NCBI GenBank assembly: GCA_028673005.1
Contig: CM054118.1
Location: 6,288,410-6,352,409 of the forward strand
Direction: 5' to 3'
Origin: Tanypteryx hageni
Taxonomy: Eukaryota > Arthropoda > Insecta > Odonata > Petaluridae
Length of the DNA stretch: 64,000 nt
A program made the translations under genes and the position numbers. Positions 36,177 to 45,868 of the stretch are shown one piece after another. Numbering within the stretch: position 1 is the stretch's first letter; each line of letters opens with the position of its first letter. Under the pieces are notes generated by a model, which made no database searches, was not told the origin of the DNA, and saw nothing but the letters and a program-made list of their open reading frames with translations.

Positions 36177-36397
36177 ATGGCAACAAGATGTTAGGATGAG
36201 GAAGCCCAGTAAACACTCACCAATCGGTCGACTTCAAGTTGGTGAGGCCCTGGGGATGTCGAAGCGACACACGTAAAACAACACTAAAAACCTAAAAACA
36301 ACACAGAAACATAACGTAGAAGCTTTCGGAATAAAGTCGACCGATTGGTGAGTGTTTACTGGACTTCCTCATCCCAGCATCTTGTTGCCATCCATAT
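36171..36397. repeat. Inverted terminal fragment of PLE: about 63-bp arms, 101-bp spacer
   Basis: 36171-36233 is the inverse of 36335-36397 with a few mismatches. The spacer 36234-36334 is the hammerhead-containing part of the terminal repeat in reverse orientation. On the minus strand the spacer reads TTATTCCGAAAGCTTCTACG, so the inverted copy stops inside helix II of the ribozyme motif and the direct copy starts elsewhere. Confidence 0.8.
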
Positions 36398-39032
36398 ATC
36401 CCTTTTACCTCTCCTTTTCCGTAAGCTGTTATATTATTTTACCTTATCCTTTCCTGTCCGTCACCCTTTCTCCTTTACCAGCTTTCCTATCGCCTTTATC
36501 TTTTATTCTTGCCCTTCCACCATGAAAAATATCCGTTTCCATCATCACCTCCACAAACATACATCATTAACTTGCCTGATTGAATTCCTCAATGGCTTCC
36601 TGGAACTAGGCCTCCTCCCCAAAGGTCTCACCGTAAGAATCTCCCTATCGGGCCTCCCCCCGGCTATCCGCTCATCTTTCACCCTTACATATCCCCTCAT
36701 GTCCTTCAACATTATACGTTTAATCTTACCCCACTATAAATCACTCTCAAACATGCAATTTGAGAAATGTATAACTCTCATACACGAACTCAATCATTCC
36801 CCAAACTCCACAGCTGATCTCGACGCCATCTTCCGTGGAGCTGCAGAGGTTATCGCAGCCAACCGATACAGACTCATACGCAAACTTTCCTTCATGTGCG
36901 TCCGCCACCTCCAGCTCGGCCTACCTCTCCCCTTCTTCCCAGTTGGGAAGTTCGACATCCCCCCTCCCCCGCCTCTCCTTGCCCAAAAACCCTCCTTGGC
37001 CGACCTTCTGGGAATCCACACCCCACCCCCACTACGCTCTCTCAGGAGGTCTCCCTTTGTTTCAACCCGCGAACCAAGGATGTATCCCAATTCTCCGTAC
37101 CGCAAACCCCCCCAGCCAGATGAGGTCCTGAAACTTTCCTCTCACGATCTTAACCCCGCCGTGAATGCCCTTCTTTCCCGCGGCCTCTCCTTCTGTCCCA
37201 CCATAAAATTTGACCATTTTTGTCTCCTTGTCGACATACAAGCCTTCGTACGCTTACTCCGCCTCAAAGCCGCCCTACCCACATCTGATTCCTCATCTAC
37301 ATCATTCACGCAGTCGCGCAGCCCAACTTTCCCGACCTCCTTGACCACCACAAGAATTGGACGAAACCAGAAAGACACGCTATTTCTACGCTGAAACGCA
37401 ACGACAAAATTATTATCCTCCCTGCAGACCACCGTGGCAATGGACCGCTCGCATTATAACGACGAACCCCTCCGCCAACTATCTGACCAAACTTCTTACC
37501 TTCCTCTCCCCTCCTACCCCACCGACCGCCACTCCTCCGTAATTTCCGCATATGTGCGATCCGTGGGAAAACAAGAAGGCCTCCCTGACTCCACCATATC
37601 CCTGATGATTCTCAACACACCCCGGACCCCAGCATTCTACCATCTCCCAAAAATCCACAAGTCCAACATCCCCGGCCGCCCCATTGCTGCCAGCTTTAAT
37701 TCTCCCACGGAACGCATCTCTGCCTTTGTTGACTCCCACCTACAACCTCTCGTCCTTCAAATCCCATCTTTCATCAAAGACACTAACCACTTTTTACAAC
37801 GCCTAAAATTACTACCTTCCCCTCTCCCACCTAACACAATTATGTCCACTATAGACGCCTGCTCCCTCACAACCAAGGACTGTCCGCTCTGAGAAAATTA
37901 CTGGACTCCAGACCATCTCACGCAAAACAATCCTCCCACTTCATAACGGAGATGGCTGTAATGGTGCTTCAAAATAACTTCTTTTTCGGAGGGCGCCACT
38001 ACCTACAAATAAAAGGTACCTTGATGGGCACACGCATGGCGCCCTCCTATGACAATGTCTTCTTAGGTGAATGGGAGGAACGCTCTCTTGACGTTTCCCT
38101 CAGACCACTCCTATGGCTGAGGTATATTGAAAAAATTTTTCTTCTCTGAACGCATGGACCCTACTCTCTACAATCCTTTTTACAACGCCTCTCATCCCAC
38201 CCCACGCTTTTTTTCACCCACCACTCCTCTGCCTCCAACATCGCCTTTCTAGATATCGATCTCTCCATCCGGAAAATCAAAATCCACACCAGTGTGCACC
38301 TCAAGCCTTCCAACCGCCTTCAATATCTCCAACTCGACAGCAGCTTCCCCTCAACACCAAATCCTTTATTCCCTACGCCCTAGCCCGACGAGGGTGCAGA
38401 ATCTGCTCGGACACAGATTCGCTGTCCGAGTACTACTCCACCCTCGAAAATGCCTTTCTACAGCGCGGATACCCGCCGCCCACCCTATCCTCACATCCTC
38501 CACTCATCAGATTCCATTTCCCAGGTCACCGATGCTCTCTTCCCGCCGTCCCCCTAATCTGGCAAATATTTTATGGAAAAGAGAGTCCCCAGCACCCACG
38601 CCTCTACACCCTGCCGAATCTTACCCCTGCGGCAGACCCCGATGTCTCAAATGCCCAATAATCCCCCCCCGGAACTACTTCTCCAGTTCCACAACCAACA
38701 TCATCTACCCCATAAGTTCTACCACCAACTGCACCACCCGCAATATTATTTACCTCCTGAAATGCACCTAATGTCCCGCCTTTTATGTTGGCTTCACCAG
38801 CAATCCCCTCAACATCCGCACGAACGGCCACCACAACAGCGTCACTCTCAAACGTCCGCTGCCGGTCGCCTTTCATGCGAACCAACATAATTTAAAATTT
38901 AACGACTGTTTCACAGTGAGAGTCATTTGCGCTCTCTCCGACAATTCTTCGGCTCCCCAAGTCCGTCAGTGGAACCTTTCTCATATTCATCTCTTAAACG
39001 CCTTCCCTCCCCCTGGCCTAAACCTTCGATAG
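36345..39032 (+). pseudogene. Penelope-like reverse transcriptase with GIY-YIG endonuclease (broken)
   Basis: The N-terminal part (36345-37394) starts inside the terminal repeat, as in other PLEs, and includes a Pro-rich linker near residues 200-250. After a frameshift, 37434-37892 contains FYHLPKIHKSNIPGRPIAAS and the DSHLQPLV segment of the PLE RT. 37952-38149 contains LQIKGTLMGTRMAPSYDNVF and ends RYIEKIF, where the family has RY-x-DD-x-F, so the catalytic aspartate pair is lost. The C-terminal part (38292-39032) has CGRPRCLKCP, then IIYLLKCT, a stop in place of a Lys codon, and CPAFYVGFTS: the GIY-YIG endonuclease with its Cys cluster. At least four frame breaks make it non-functional. 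An active copy would reverse-transcribe the element at a nicked target. Confidence 0.85.
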
Positions 39033-39177
39033 CTTTTCACGAGGCTTCTGTCTTCTCCCAACCCCCTTCCAATCCAACCCAACCCCCTCTGCATCCTTCA
39101 ATCCTCGGCCTTTTCGCACGACCCTTCCGTCCCCATGCCTCCGCCCAGTGTCACTGCTATCAGTTGTCACTCTCCCT

Positions 39178-39214
39178 TCAGCTGAAGAAGGAATCATTCC
39201 AAAAGCTTCTATGT
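39178..39214 (+). ncRNA. Decayed hammerhead motif in 3' PLE terminal repeat
   Basis: CTGAAGA, AGGAATCATTCC, then AAAA in place of GAAA, and GCTTCTATG. The helix II arms are intact, but the invariant G of GAAA is changed and helix I (TCAG against CTAT) no longer pairs well, so cleavage is not expected. Confidence 0.55.
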
Positions 39215-39380
39215 TATGTTTCTGTGTTGTTTTTAGTGTTATTTTACGTGTGTCGCTTCGACATCCACAGGGCCTCGCCGACTTGAAGTCGACCGATTGG
39301 TGAGTGTTTACTGGGCTTCCTCATCCCAGAATCTTGTTGCCATCCATACATCCCTTTTACCTTTCCTTTTCCGTAAGCTG

Positions 39381-39381
<1 letters not shown>

Positions 39382-39447
<66 letters not shown>
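39382..39447. repeat. (TA)n microsatellite between PLE and RTE element
   Basis: About 65 bp of TA directly following the PLE terminus and preceding the tRNA-like head of the RTE copy. Confidence 0.95.
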
Positions 39448-39450
<3 letters not shown>

Positions 39451-39547
39451 GCACTGGTGGTGTAGTGGTTAGCGTGTCGGCTTTCTATTGCAAAGTTCGG
39501 GGGTTCAAACCCCTCGAATGGAGGTTTTATTTAAAAAAAAAAAAAAA
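39451..39547 (+). repeat. tRNA-like sequence with A tail directly upstream of the RTE LINE
   Basis: An A-box-like TGGTGTAGTGGTTAGCGTG (about 39457-39475) and a B-box-like GGTTCAAACCC (39502-39512) have tRNA spacing. The T arm (GGGG against CCCC) pairs, but the acceptor ends GCACTGG and CGAATGG do not, so it is not a functional tRNA. A 15-base A run (39533-39547) follows. It is either a short SINE or a promoter head of the adjoining LINE. Confidence 0.6.
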
Positions 39548-42500
39548 CTATCATCAGTGCCTGGCAGTAGGCAGCAGTACTGTCAGTATGGTATAGAGCC
39601 GAAAACAAATGATGTTGGTTGGGTCTATATCCAATACAGCTGTAGGCGTGATCAGGACGATTTGAACGGCTACAGTACTGCGATGTGGAAAGCAAGAGGG
39701 AAAACTACCACATTACAATCCCTAGTAAAGATTATATGGTTGGACAATATGAGTTCTCTCGAGGTAAAACAATCCGGAGGTAAAATAATCCCCCAATCGG
39801 ATCTCCGGGCGGGGACTGCCTTGAGGAAAACATTTGTCGAAAGTAAATTACGAATAGGGACTTGGAACGTAAGAACTATGAGAAAGGCAGGAAAGCTAGA
39901 GAACTTGAAAGAAGAAATGAGAAGAAATAGAGTTGACATTATAGGGCTAAGCGAAACTAGATGGGAGGGAGAAGGACAGTTCGACTCGGAAGAATTCACG
40001 GTAGTTTATTCTGGAGGAAATAGTGGGGAAAGGGGAGTAGCTCTGGTACTTAGGAATGATATGATGAAAAGCGTGACAAAGATAATAGCAACGAACGATA
40101 GACTGATGGCAATAAAGCTAAAAGCAGTCCCAGTGGACATGCTGATAATCCAGGTATATATGCCAACGTCAGCTCATGACGATGAAGAAATAGATGAGAT
40201 CTATGAGCAAATTAATGAAATTTACGAAGAAGACGGAAGAGGAAAGGTAAACTGCATAATAATGGGAGATTGGAACAGCATAGTCGGAGAAGGACAGGAA
40301 GAAAATGTTGTCGGGCAATACGGACTTGGAAAGAGAAATCGAGGAGGGGAGAAACTCGTAGAATTCTGCATCAATAATGACCTTGTAGTGACTAATACAT
40401 GGTTCAAAAACCATAAACGAAGGTTATACACATGGAAAAGCCCAGGAGATAGAATGAGATGCCAAATAGATTACATCCTTGTAAAACAAAGATTCAGGAA
40501 CAGCATAAAGAATGCCAAGGCATTGCAAGGAGCGGACATTGATTCAGATCACAGCCTTCTAATAGTTGACGTGAGTACAAAGCTCAAACAAATAAGAAAA
40601 ACGAGAAGAGAAAGACAGACCTGGGACCTAGAAAAACTGAAAGAAAGGCAGGATGTAGTCAGCATGAAGTTGGAAGATAACCTAAGGAAGTTGGAAAACA
40701 AACCGAAGACCGTTGATATAGAATGGGATGAAATTAAAACCAGTATCAAGGATACCTTGGATAAAGAGATTGGAAAACAAGAGAAGAAAATCAGAAAAAA
40801 ACCATGGATCACGAAGGAAATGCTGGAGAAAATGGATGAGAGACGAAAATGGAAAAACGTTAACAGTGAAGAAGGTAGAGCCAACTATAGGCGTATAAAC
40901 AATGAGTTGAGAAGGGTAACAGATAAAGCTAGAGAAAACTGGATAAAAGGAAAATGTGATGAAATAGAACAAATGGAGAAGTTAGGACGGTACGATATGA
41001 TGTACGCTAGGGCACTGGAATTAGAAGATAAGAAGTCTAATGGAATTTGTGGTAAAGGAATTATGAATACGGATGGGAAGATAGTCTCAGAAACAAAGGA
41101 TGTAGCACAGGTATGGGAAGAATACATTAAGGAATTATACGGCAAACAGGCAGGAGAGGGGAAAATAGAACTGGAAAATGAGAAAAACATTGAAGAAGAC
41201 AACTTAGGACCAAGTATTATGGAGAGCGAAGTAGAAAAGGCGATAGTGGAACTAAAGAAGGGGAAAGCCACGGGCAGCGATGGAATACCGGCTGAGATAC
41301 TTAAAGTCATAGGATCAGAAGGACTAAAAGCGATCACGAAATTAATTAATAAGATTTACGACACGGGAGAATGGCCTCAGGATTTCCTAGAAGTAACAAT
41401 GATCCCTCTAAAGAAGAAGCCAAAGGCAATGCAGTGTAAAGATTACAGAACTATAAGCCTTCTGTCACACACATCGAAGATCATCACGAGGATTCTTAAT
41501 AAAAGGCTGGAGAAAAAGGCAGAAGAAATAATAGGGGAAGATCAATTCGGTTTCAGAAAAGGACGAGGAACTAGAGATGCTATAGGAGTAGTTAGAATCA
41601 TATCAGAAAGGGCAATAGAATACAGTCAAGATATCTGCGCATGTTTCGTAGACTGGCAGAAGGCCTTTGATAGAGTAAATTGGGTAAAGTTGATGAAGAT
41701 ATTAAAGGATATAGGTGTAGACTGGAAAGACTGGAGACTGATTAGGAATCTATATGAGAATCAAGTTGTAAAGGTCAGGTTTGATAATGTGGACACCTGC
41801 GGAATAAATATCAGTAGAGGAGTAAGACAAGGCTGCTGCCTATCGCCAACCCTATTCAATATATACGGAGAAAGTCTAATGCAAGAAGCTTTAGAAGGCA
41901 CAGGGGATTTCAAAATTGGAGGAAGGATTATAAGAACAGTAAAATACGCAGATGATCAAGTACTTCTAGCAAGAAAGGAAGAGGAGCTACAAAAAATGAT
42001 AAATAGACTAGTGATAACAGGTAGAAAATACGGTATGGAAATAAATACAGAAAAATCCAAAGTCATTCGAATATCGGGTAAAGAAGAGAATCTGAACATA
42101 ACTATTGGGGGAAAGCCATTAGAACAAGTTTCAGAATATAAATACCTTGGAAGTATCATAACACGAGAGGCAAAATGTACGGATGAGATCAAAACTAGAA
42201 TAGGAAAAGCAAAAGCGGCTTTCAGGAGAAAGAAACAACTACTTACAGGGAATATAAGGGAAGATATCCGCAAGAAGTTGATAAAATGCTACGTATGGAG
42301 TATAGCATTGTATGGGGCAGAAACATGGACGCTAAGGAAAAATGACATCAAATACTTGGAAAGCTTTGAAATGTGGACTTGGAGGAGAATGCTGAAGATA
42401 AAATGGACAGATAGGATGAAAAACGATGAAGTGCTACGAAGAATAGGAGAGAAGCGAATGATTATACAGACTATCAGAAAGAGGAAGGCTAACTGGGTTG

Positions 42501-42715
42501 GACATTACCTGAGGAGAGAGAGTATGATTAAAGACGTGTTAGAAGGAAAACTAGATGGGAAAAGGGAAAGAGGTAGGAAAAGGTTTCAGCTGATAGACGA
42601 TCTGAAAGGGAAAGAGAGTTATCAAGATATAAAGAGGACAGCGGAAAATAGGAGTATATGGAGAACCAGGTTTAACCATGAATAATCACGGACCTGTCTA
42701 CGGACAGACTACCTA
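39548..42715 (+). mobile_element. Full-length or near full-length RTE-type LINE
   Basis: Contains an uninterrupted EN-RT frame, a short 3' UTR (42686-42708) and a (TGA)-type tail shared with the fragments at 4.3, 20.3 and 44.3 kb. 3' ends of all four copies coincide while 5' ends differ, which defines the family and its target-primed insertion. The exact 5' end is uncertain because (TA)n and the tRNA-like block precede it. Confidence 0.85.
39683..42685 (+). CDS. RTE-type endonuclease/reverse transcriptase, intact (1000 aa)
   Basis: Numbered from the ATG at 39683. The N-terminal APE-type endonuclease shows GTWNVRT (N62), SETRW (E91), GDWN (D196, N198), the IDYIL segment and SDHSLL (D289, H290), i.e. 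the expected metal- and phosphate-binding residues. The reverse transcriptase follows with GSDGIPAE (about 531), YRTISLL, DQFGFRKGRGTRDA, FVDWQKAFDRV (catalytic D657), SRGVRQGCCLSP and YADD (755-758), then YKYLGS. The C-terminal region WRRMLKIKWTDRMKND ... RFNHE is the tail used to link the truncated copies. No stop or frameshift is present, and length fits RTE proteins (about 1000 aa). The open frame extends upstream to 39488 through the A run and tRNA-like block, so I took a later ATG; 39749 is another candidate. It nicks target DNA and copies its own RNA in the nucleus. Potentially active. Confidence 0.85.
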   Translation: MWKARGKTTTLQSLVKIIWLDNMSSLEVKQSGGKIIPQSDLRAGTALRKTFVESKLRIGTWNVRTMRKAGKLENLKEEMRRNRVDIIGLSETRWEGEGQFDSEEFTVVYSGGNSGERGVALVLRNDMMKSVTKIIATNDRLMAIKLKAVPVDMLIIQVYMPTSAHDDEEIDEIYEQINEIYEEDGRGKVNCIIMGDWNSIVGEGQEENVVGQYGLGKRNRGGEKLVEFCINNDLVVTNTWFKNHKRRLYTWKSPGDRMRCQIDYILVKQRFRNSIKNAKALQGADIDSDHSLLIVDVSTKLKQIRKTRRERQTWDLEKLKERQDVVSMKLEDNLRKLENKPKTVDIEWDEIKTSIKDTLDKEIGKQEKKIRKKPWITKEMLEKMDERRKWKNVNSEEGRANYRRINNELRRVTDKARENWIKGKCDEIEQMEKLGRYDMMYARALELEDKKSNGICGKGIMNTDGKIVSETKDVAQVWEEYIKELYGKQAGEGKIELENEKNIEEDNLGPSIMESEVEKAIVELKKGKATGSDGIPAEILKVIGSEGLKAITKLINKIYDTGEWPQDFLEVTMIPLKKKPKAMQCKDYRTISLLSHTSKIITRILNKRLEKKAEEIIGEDQFGFRKGRGTRDAIGVVRIISERAIEYSQDICACFVDWQKAFDRVNWVKLMKILKDIGVDWKDWRLIRNLYENQVVKVRFDNVDTCGINISRGVRQGCCLSPTLFNIYGESLMQEALEGTGDFKIGGRIIRTVKYADDQVLLARKEEELQKMINRLVITGRKYGMEINTEKSKVIRISGKEENLNITIGGKPLEQVSEYKYLGSIITREAKCTDEIKTRIGKAKAAFRRKKQLLTGNIREDIRKKLIKCYVWSIALYGAETWTLRKNDIKYLESFEMWTWRRMLKIKWTDRMKNDEVLRRIGEKRMIIQTIRKRKANWVGHYLRRESMIKDVLEGKLDGKRERGRKRFQLIDDLKGKESYQDIKRTAENRSIWRTRFNHE

Positions 42716-42984
42716 TGATGATATATATTCTGCAAGCATTTCAGATCACTTTGTTTATTTTAGATTATTAAATCTCATGCAAAATTAGGATTGAGAACCT
42801 CAATGAAAAAATGTTGTAACATTTAAATATCTCATCAATTTTCTTCTGCAAGATTTTAATATTTTTAATTACTTAAAGACTTTTTTACTAACAGATTTTA
42901 ATATATATTTGGCATTTTTTAGCAATTTAAATTTTTTTAATACAGTGGTGTTGTACACCCTTTCATTTTTCTACAATTTGTAAT

Positions 42985-43140
42985 TTAACCTGTATAACTG
43001 CTGCTTTTTTGTACAGATTCCTTCACTACAGCCTCTATATGTTCACATGTTGATGGACTACTACTGTCTGGTCCCTCCCTATTGACCGTACTGGCATGGG
43101 TGACCCTTACAGGAACATATGCTCCATCCAGTATTGCTCT
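42985..43140 (-). other. Unrecognised exon-like open segment
   Basis: The minus strand encodes 51 residues, starting RAILDGAYVPVRVTHAST and including SSSPSTCEHIEAVVKES, up to a TAA at 42987-42985. It is immediately preceded by TAG, which could be an acceptor (ACCTAG) or a nonsense codon. The composition looks protein-like and unlike the LINE copies on either side. No ATG is present. I do not recognise the family; it may be a relic exon or a piece of another transposon. Confidence 0.3.
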
Positions 43141-43398
43141 CTAGGTCCTTGGAACACGCAAGCCCTTCCAACACTTCAAGGTTCACCACATTTTTGAACT
43201 TCGCGTGCTACGGTTCGCGAGTTTGGAGTTCGCGACAAAATTATTTATGACCATTACTATTTTTTCGCGCATATTACCCGCATTTCGCGTTATGCGTTTA
43301 CGATGTCAACAAGCGTGAACACCCTCTACTTTTATATTTCTAAGTTAATTTTAAACTTGAGCACCCTAGAAATGGGCATTATCATTATATTACTATAT

Positions 43399-44295
43399 TT
43401 ATAATGCGGACACCTGTGAAGTAAATATCGGTAGAGGAGTAAGAAAGGGCTGCTGCCTATCGCCGACCCTATTCATTATATATGGAGAAAGTCTAATGCA
43501 AGAAGCGTTAGAAGGCACAGAAGATTTCAAATTGGAGGAAGGATTATAAGAACAGTAAAATACGCGGCTGATCAAGTACTCATGGCAGGAAAGGAAGAGG
43601 AACTCCTGAAAATACGGTATGGAAATAAATACAGAAAAATTCAAGGTCAAGCGAATATCAGACAAAGAAGAGAATCTGAACATAAGTATTGAAGGAATGT
43701 TTTAGAACAAGTTTCAGACTATAAATACCTTAGAAGAATCAACAAGAGACGCAAAACGTCCGGATGAGATCAGAACTGGAATAGGAAAAGCAAAAGCGGC
43801 TTTCCGAAGAAAGAAACACCTACTTACTGGGAATACAAGTGAAGATATACGCAAGAAGTTCATAAAATTCTATGTATAGAGTATATCTTTGTACGAGGCA
43901 GAAACATGGACGCTAAGGAAAAATTACATCAAATACTTGGAAAGCTTAGAAATGTGGAGTTGGAGGAGAATGCTGAAGATGAAATGGACAGATAGGATGA
44001 AAAACGATGAAGTGCTACTAAAGGTTGTAGAGAAGCGAATGATTATGCAGATTATTAGAAAGAGGAAGGCAATCTAGGTTGAACATAACCTGAGGAGGGA
44101 GAGTATGATTAAAGAGGTGTAAAAGGAAAACTAGATGGAAAAAGGGAAAGAGTAGGAAAAGGTATCAGCTGAAAGACGATTTGAAAGGGAGTGTTATCAA
44201 GATATGAAGATGACAGTGAAAATAGGAGTATATGGAGAATCAGGTTTAACGATGAATAATCACGGACATCTACGGACAGACTACCTATGATGATG
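43399..44295 (+). mobile_element. 5'-truncated RTE LINE copy, decayed
   Basis: Starts at the position equivalent to about 41786 of the intact copy (GCGGACACCTGTGAAG against GTGGACACCTGCGGAA) and runs colinearly to the same 3' UTR and (TGA)n tail. It carries a 50-base-scale deletion after the YADD-equivalent region, frameshifts and several stops (for example TATGTATAG near 43871). The 43889-44077 frame is a fragment of the C-terminal RT region. Confidence 0.85.
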
Positions 44296-44299
44296 ATTT

Positions 44300-45064
44300 A
44301 TAATGTTCGTTATTAACAGTTTTCAAAGTAAACAAACGTGATAACCATCGACTTAATTCTTTTGTAACTCAGTTTAAAACTAACTGACTAACTGCGCTAT
44401 TTTCGATAACAGTCGAAGTTGCTGGCATCTAGCGGACAAATTAGAAATTATTGACTAATGGAAAATGGTCCCGCGCGTTTATTTTTCACAACTTTTACGA
44501 GTGTGACACAGAAAAGGTTCGTTCTTCGCGTATGAGGTTGCTGGTTTTTCACCGAAATATTGAACGATTTAATGCTATTATTTTTTATTTTGAATGAAAT
44601 TGAAGTAACTATTGTTTTATTAGGTATTCATTGTTAATTACGAATTTTTAATGTAAATCTATGAATTGTTATCTTGTAACCTAAGTTTTCTGCCACGTAT
44701 TTTGAACGCGATTATCAAAAGAAATGTTGTAACTTTATAAAGCTAGCTTTTGATTTTCTATTATGCATTTCTGATGTAATTAGTAAAAGAAATGTTACCA
44801 CTTTATGATTCTAGTGTTTTTTTGCTGCTTGGAAATGTTTGTTGCAGAATACAGGAAAAATTTGTTTATTACGTACTCAACTTTCCATTTCAGTAGTTCA
44901 ATTTAAATTAAACCCTTTCCTCAGAACGAACAAAAGAAGATCGAAAATATTATGCGAAATTGTGTGGCGGCAAACTGTACAAGTGCGGAAAGAATTGTAA
45001 TCGCCTTGCTATGCTGGGTTTTAATTTGCTATTACGCTTTTTAAAGGTCATTAAAAGTATTTTT
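44300..45064. other. No gene seen
   Basis: AT-rich sequence. An AAAGAAATGTT...ACTTTAT phrase occurs twice (44723 and 44785 regions), indicating a short local duplication. Confidence 0.3.
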
Positions 45065-45120
45065 TTACTTCAACGTCAAAACAGCTAAAACAAAAACGGC
45101 GAGCGGACAAAACAGAAAAA
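45065..45120. repeat. Left copy of an inverted repeat flanking an 8-kb composite block
   Basis: AACGTCAAAACAGC, then AAACAAAAACGGCGAGCGG and ACAAAACAG, are found inverted at about 52985-53065. The right copy has additional tandem CGCTGTTTT-type units. These could be TIRs of the MULE whose transposase remnant lies between them. Confidence 0.45.
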
Positions 45121-45337
45121 TTGGAACATAAAAAGCCCCCAGTGCGGCTTTTCTGTAAATTGGAGACTTTTGCTTCATCTTGCCGGTCGTGGCTGCCGAG
45201 GGAAGGCTAACTAGCCCCTTCTTATCACTCGGTAGTCTCCAACTGCCTAAACTAGCCTTCTGAGGCTAGTTCCTGCTTGGGTTGTGGCCCTGAAAAGGGC
45301 CTCCGCCATTTTTTTCGGCCATCATGGTCAGTGGTTC

Positions 45338-45545
45338 TACTGGGTCTGCGATGTTGGCTGCCCTTCAGGAAGGGGGCCTCCAAATCTCCCGGTTGTGTCC
45401 GCCTAGCGGCTCGTCTCTAGGGACTCCGGCTCCGCCGGTAGGAACTATTGATTGCCGGAGCGGGCTTACTGGTACGGCCGCCCTTGAAGAAGGGAGCCTC
45501 CATGTCGACCGGGTCGAGCCGCCCAGCGGCTTTGGGAAAGGGATC
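45338..45545 (+). repeat. Two diverged direct repeats (about 130-bp period) in the Jockey 5' region
   Basis: TACTGGGTCTGCGATGTTGG with CCCTTCAGGAAGGGGGCCTC recurs 130 bp later as ACTGGTACGGCC with CCCTTGAAGAAGGGAGCCTC, each followed by a CGCC(T/C)AGCGGCT phrase. Tandem 5' repeats of this sort are often promoter-like in LINEs. Confidence 0.55.
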
Positions 45546-45868
45546 TAGCTCGATCGACTCCAGATGCTGCCGCCCTGAGATCGAAGAAGCTGGTCCCTCG
45601 GCTAAGCGGGGAAGTTCTGCACAGGCCTCCACAGGAGGATTTCAAATAGTAACATCAGCACTAATCCCCTTTCTGGCAGAGAGTAATGTCGCCGTCGTCG
45701 GCGCCTCTGTCCCCCCGAGTAGTGTCGAGGACGTCCTGCCCTCCTCTGAATCGGACTTGGGGGTAACAGTGAGTGGCGGAGGAAAACGGTTCTTTGCAGG
45801 GCCAAAAATTCGCAGCCCCAGAGGCAATGGACGACACGGAAGGTACCCGTGGCAAGAGATAAATCGCT

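Larger units (their letters stand above)
36171..39381 (+). mobile_element. Penelope-like element with pseudo-LTRs and inverted 5' fragment
   Basis: Order: an inverted terminal fragment (36171-36332), a direct terminal repeat (36335 to about 36430), one degenerate RT plus GIY-YIG frame (36345-39032), then a 3' terminal repeat (about 39180-39381). Terminal copies share CGACCGATTGGTGAGTGTTT, CTTCCTCATCCCAG, CTTGTTGCCATCCAT and TTTTCCGTAAGCTGTTATAT. Pseudo-LTRs with a partial inverted copy at the 5' end are characteristic of Penelope-like elements. (TA)n lies at both outer edges. Confidence 0.85.

Noticed and set aside
40549..41337. Minus-strand frames of 100-150 codons opposite the RTE gene
   Set aside because: Shadow frames of an A/G-rich coding strand; Phe/Ser/Leu-rich with no motif.
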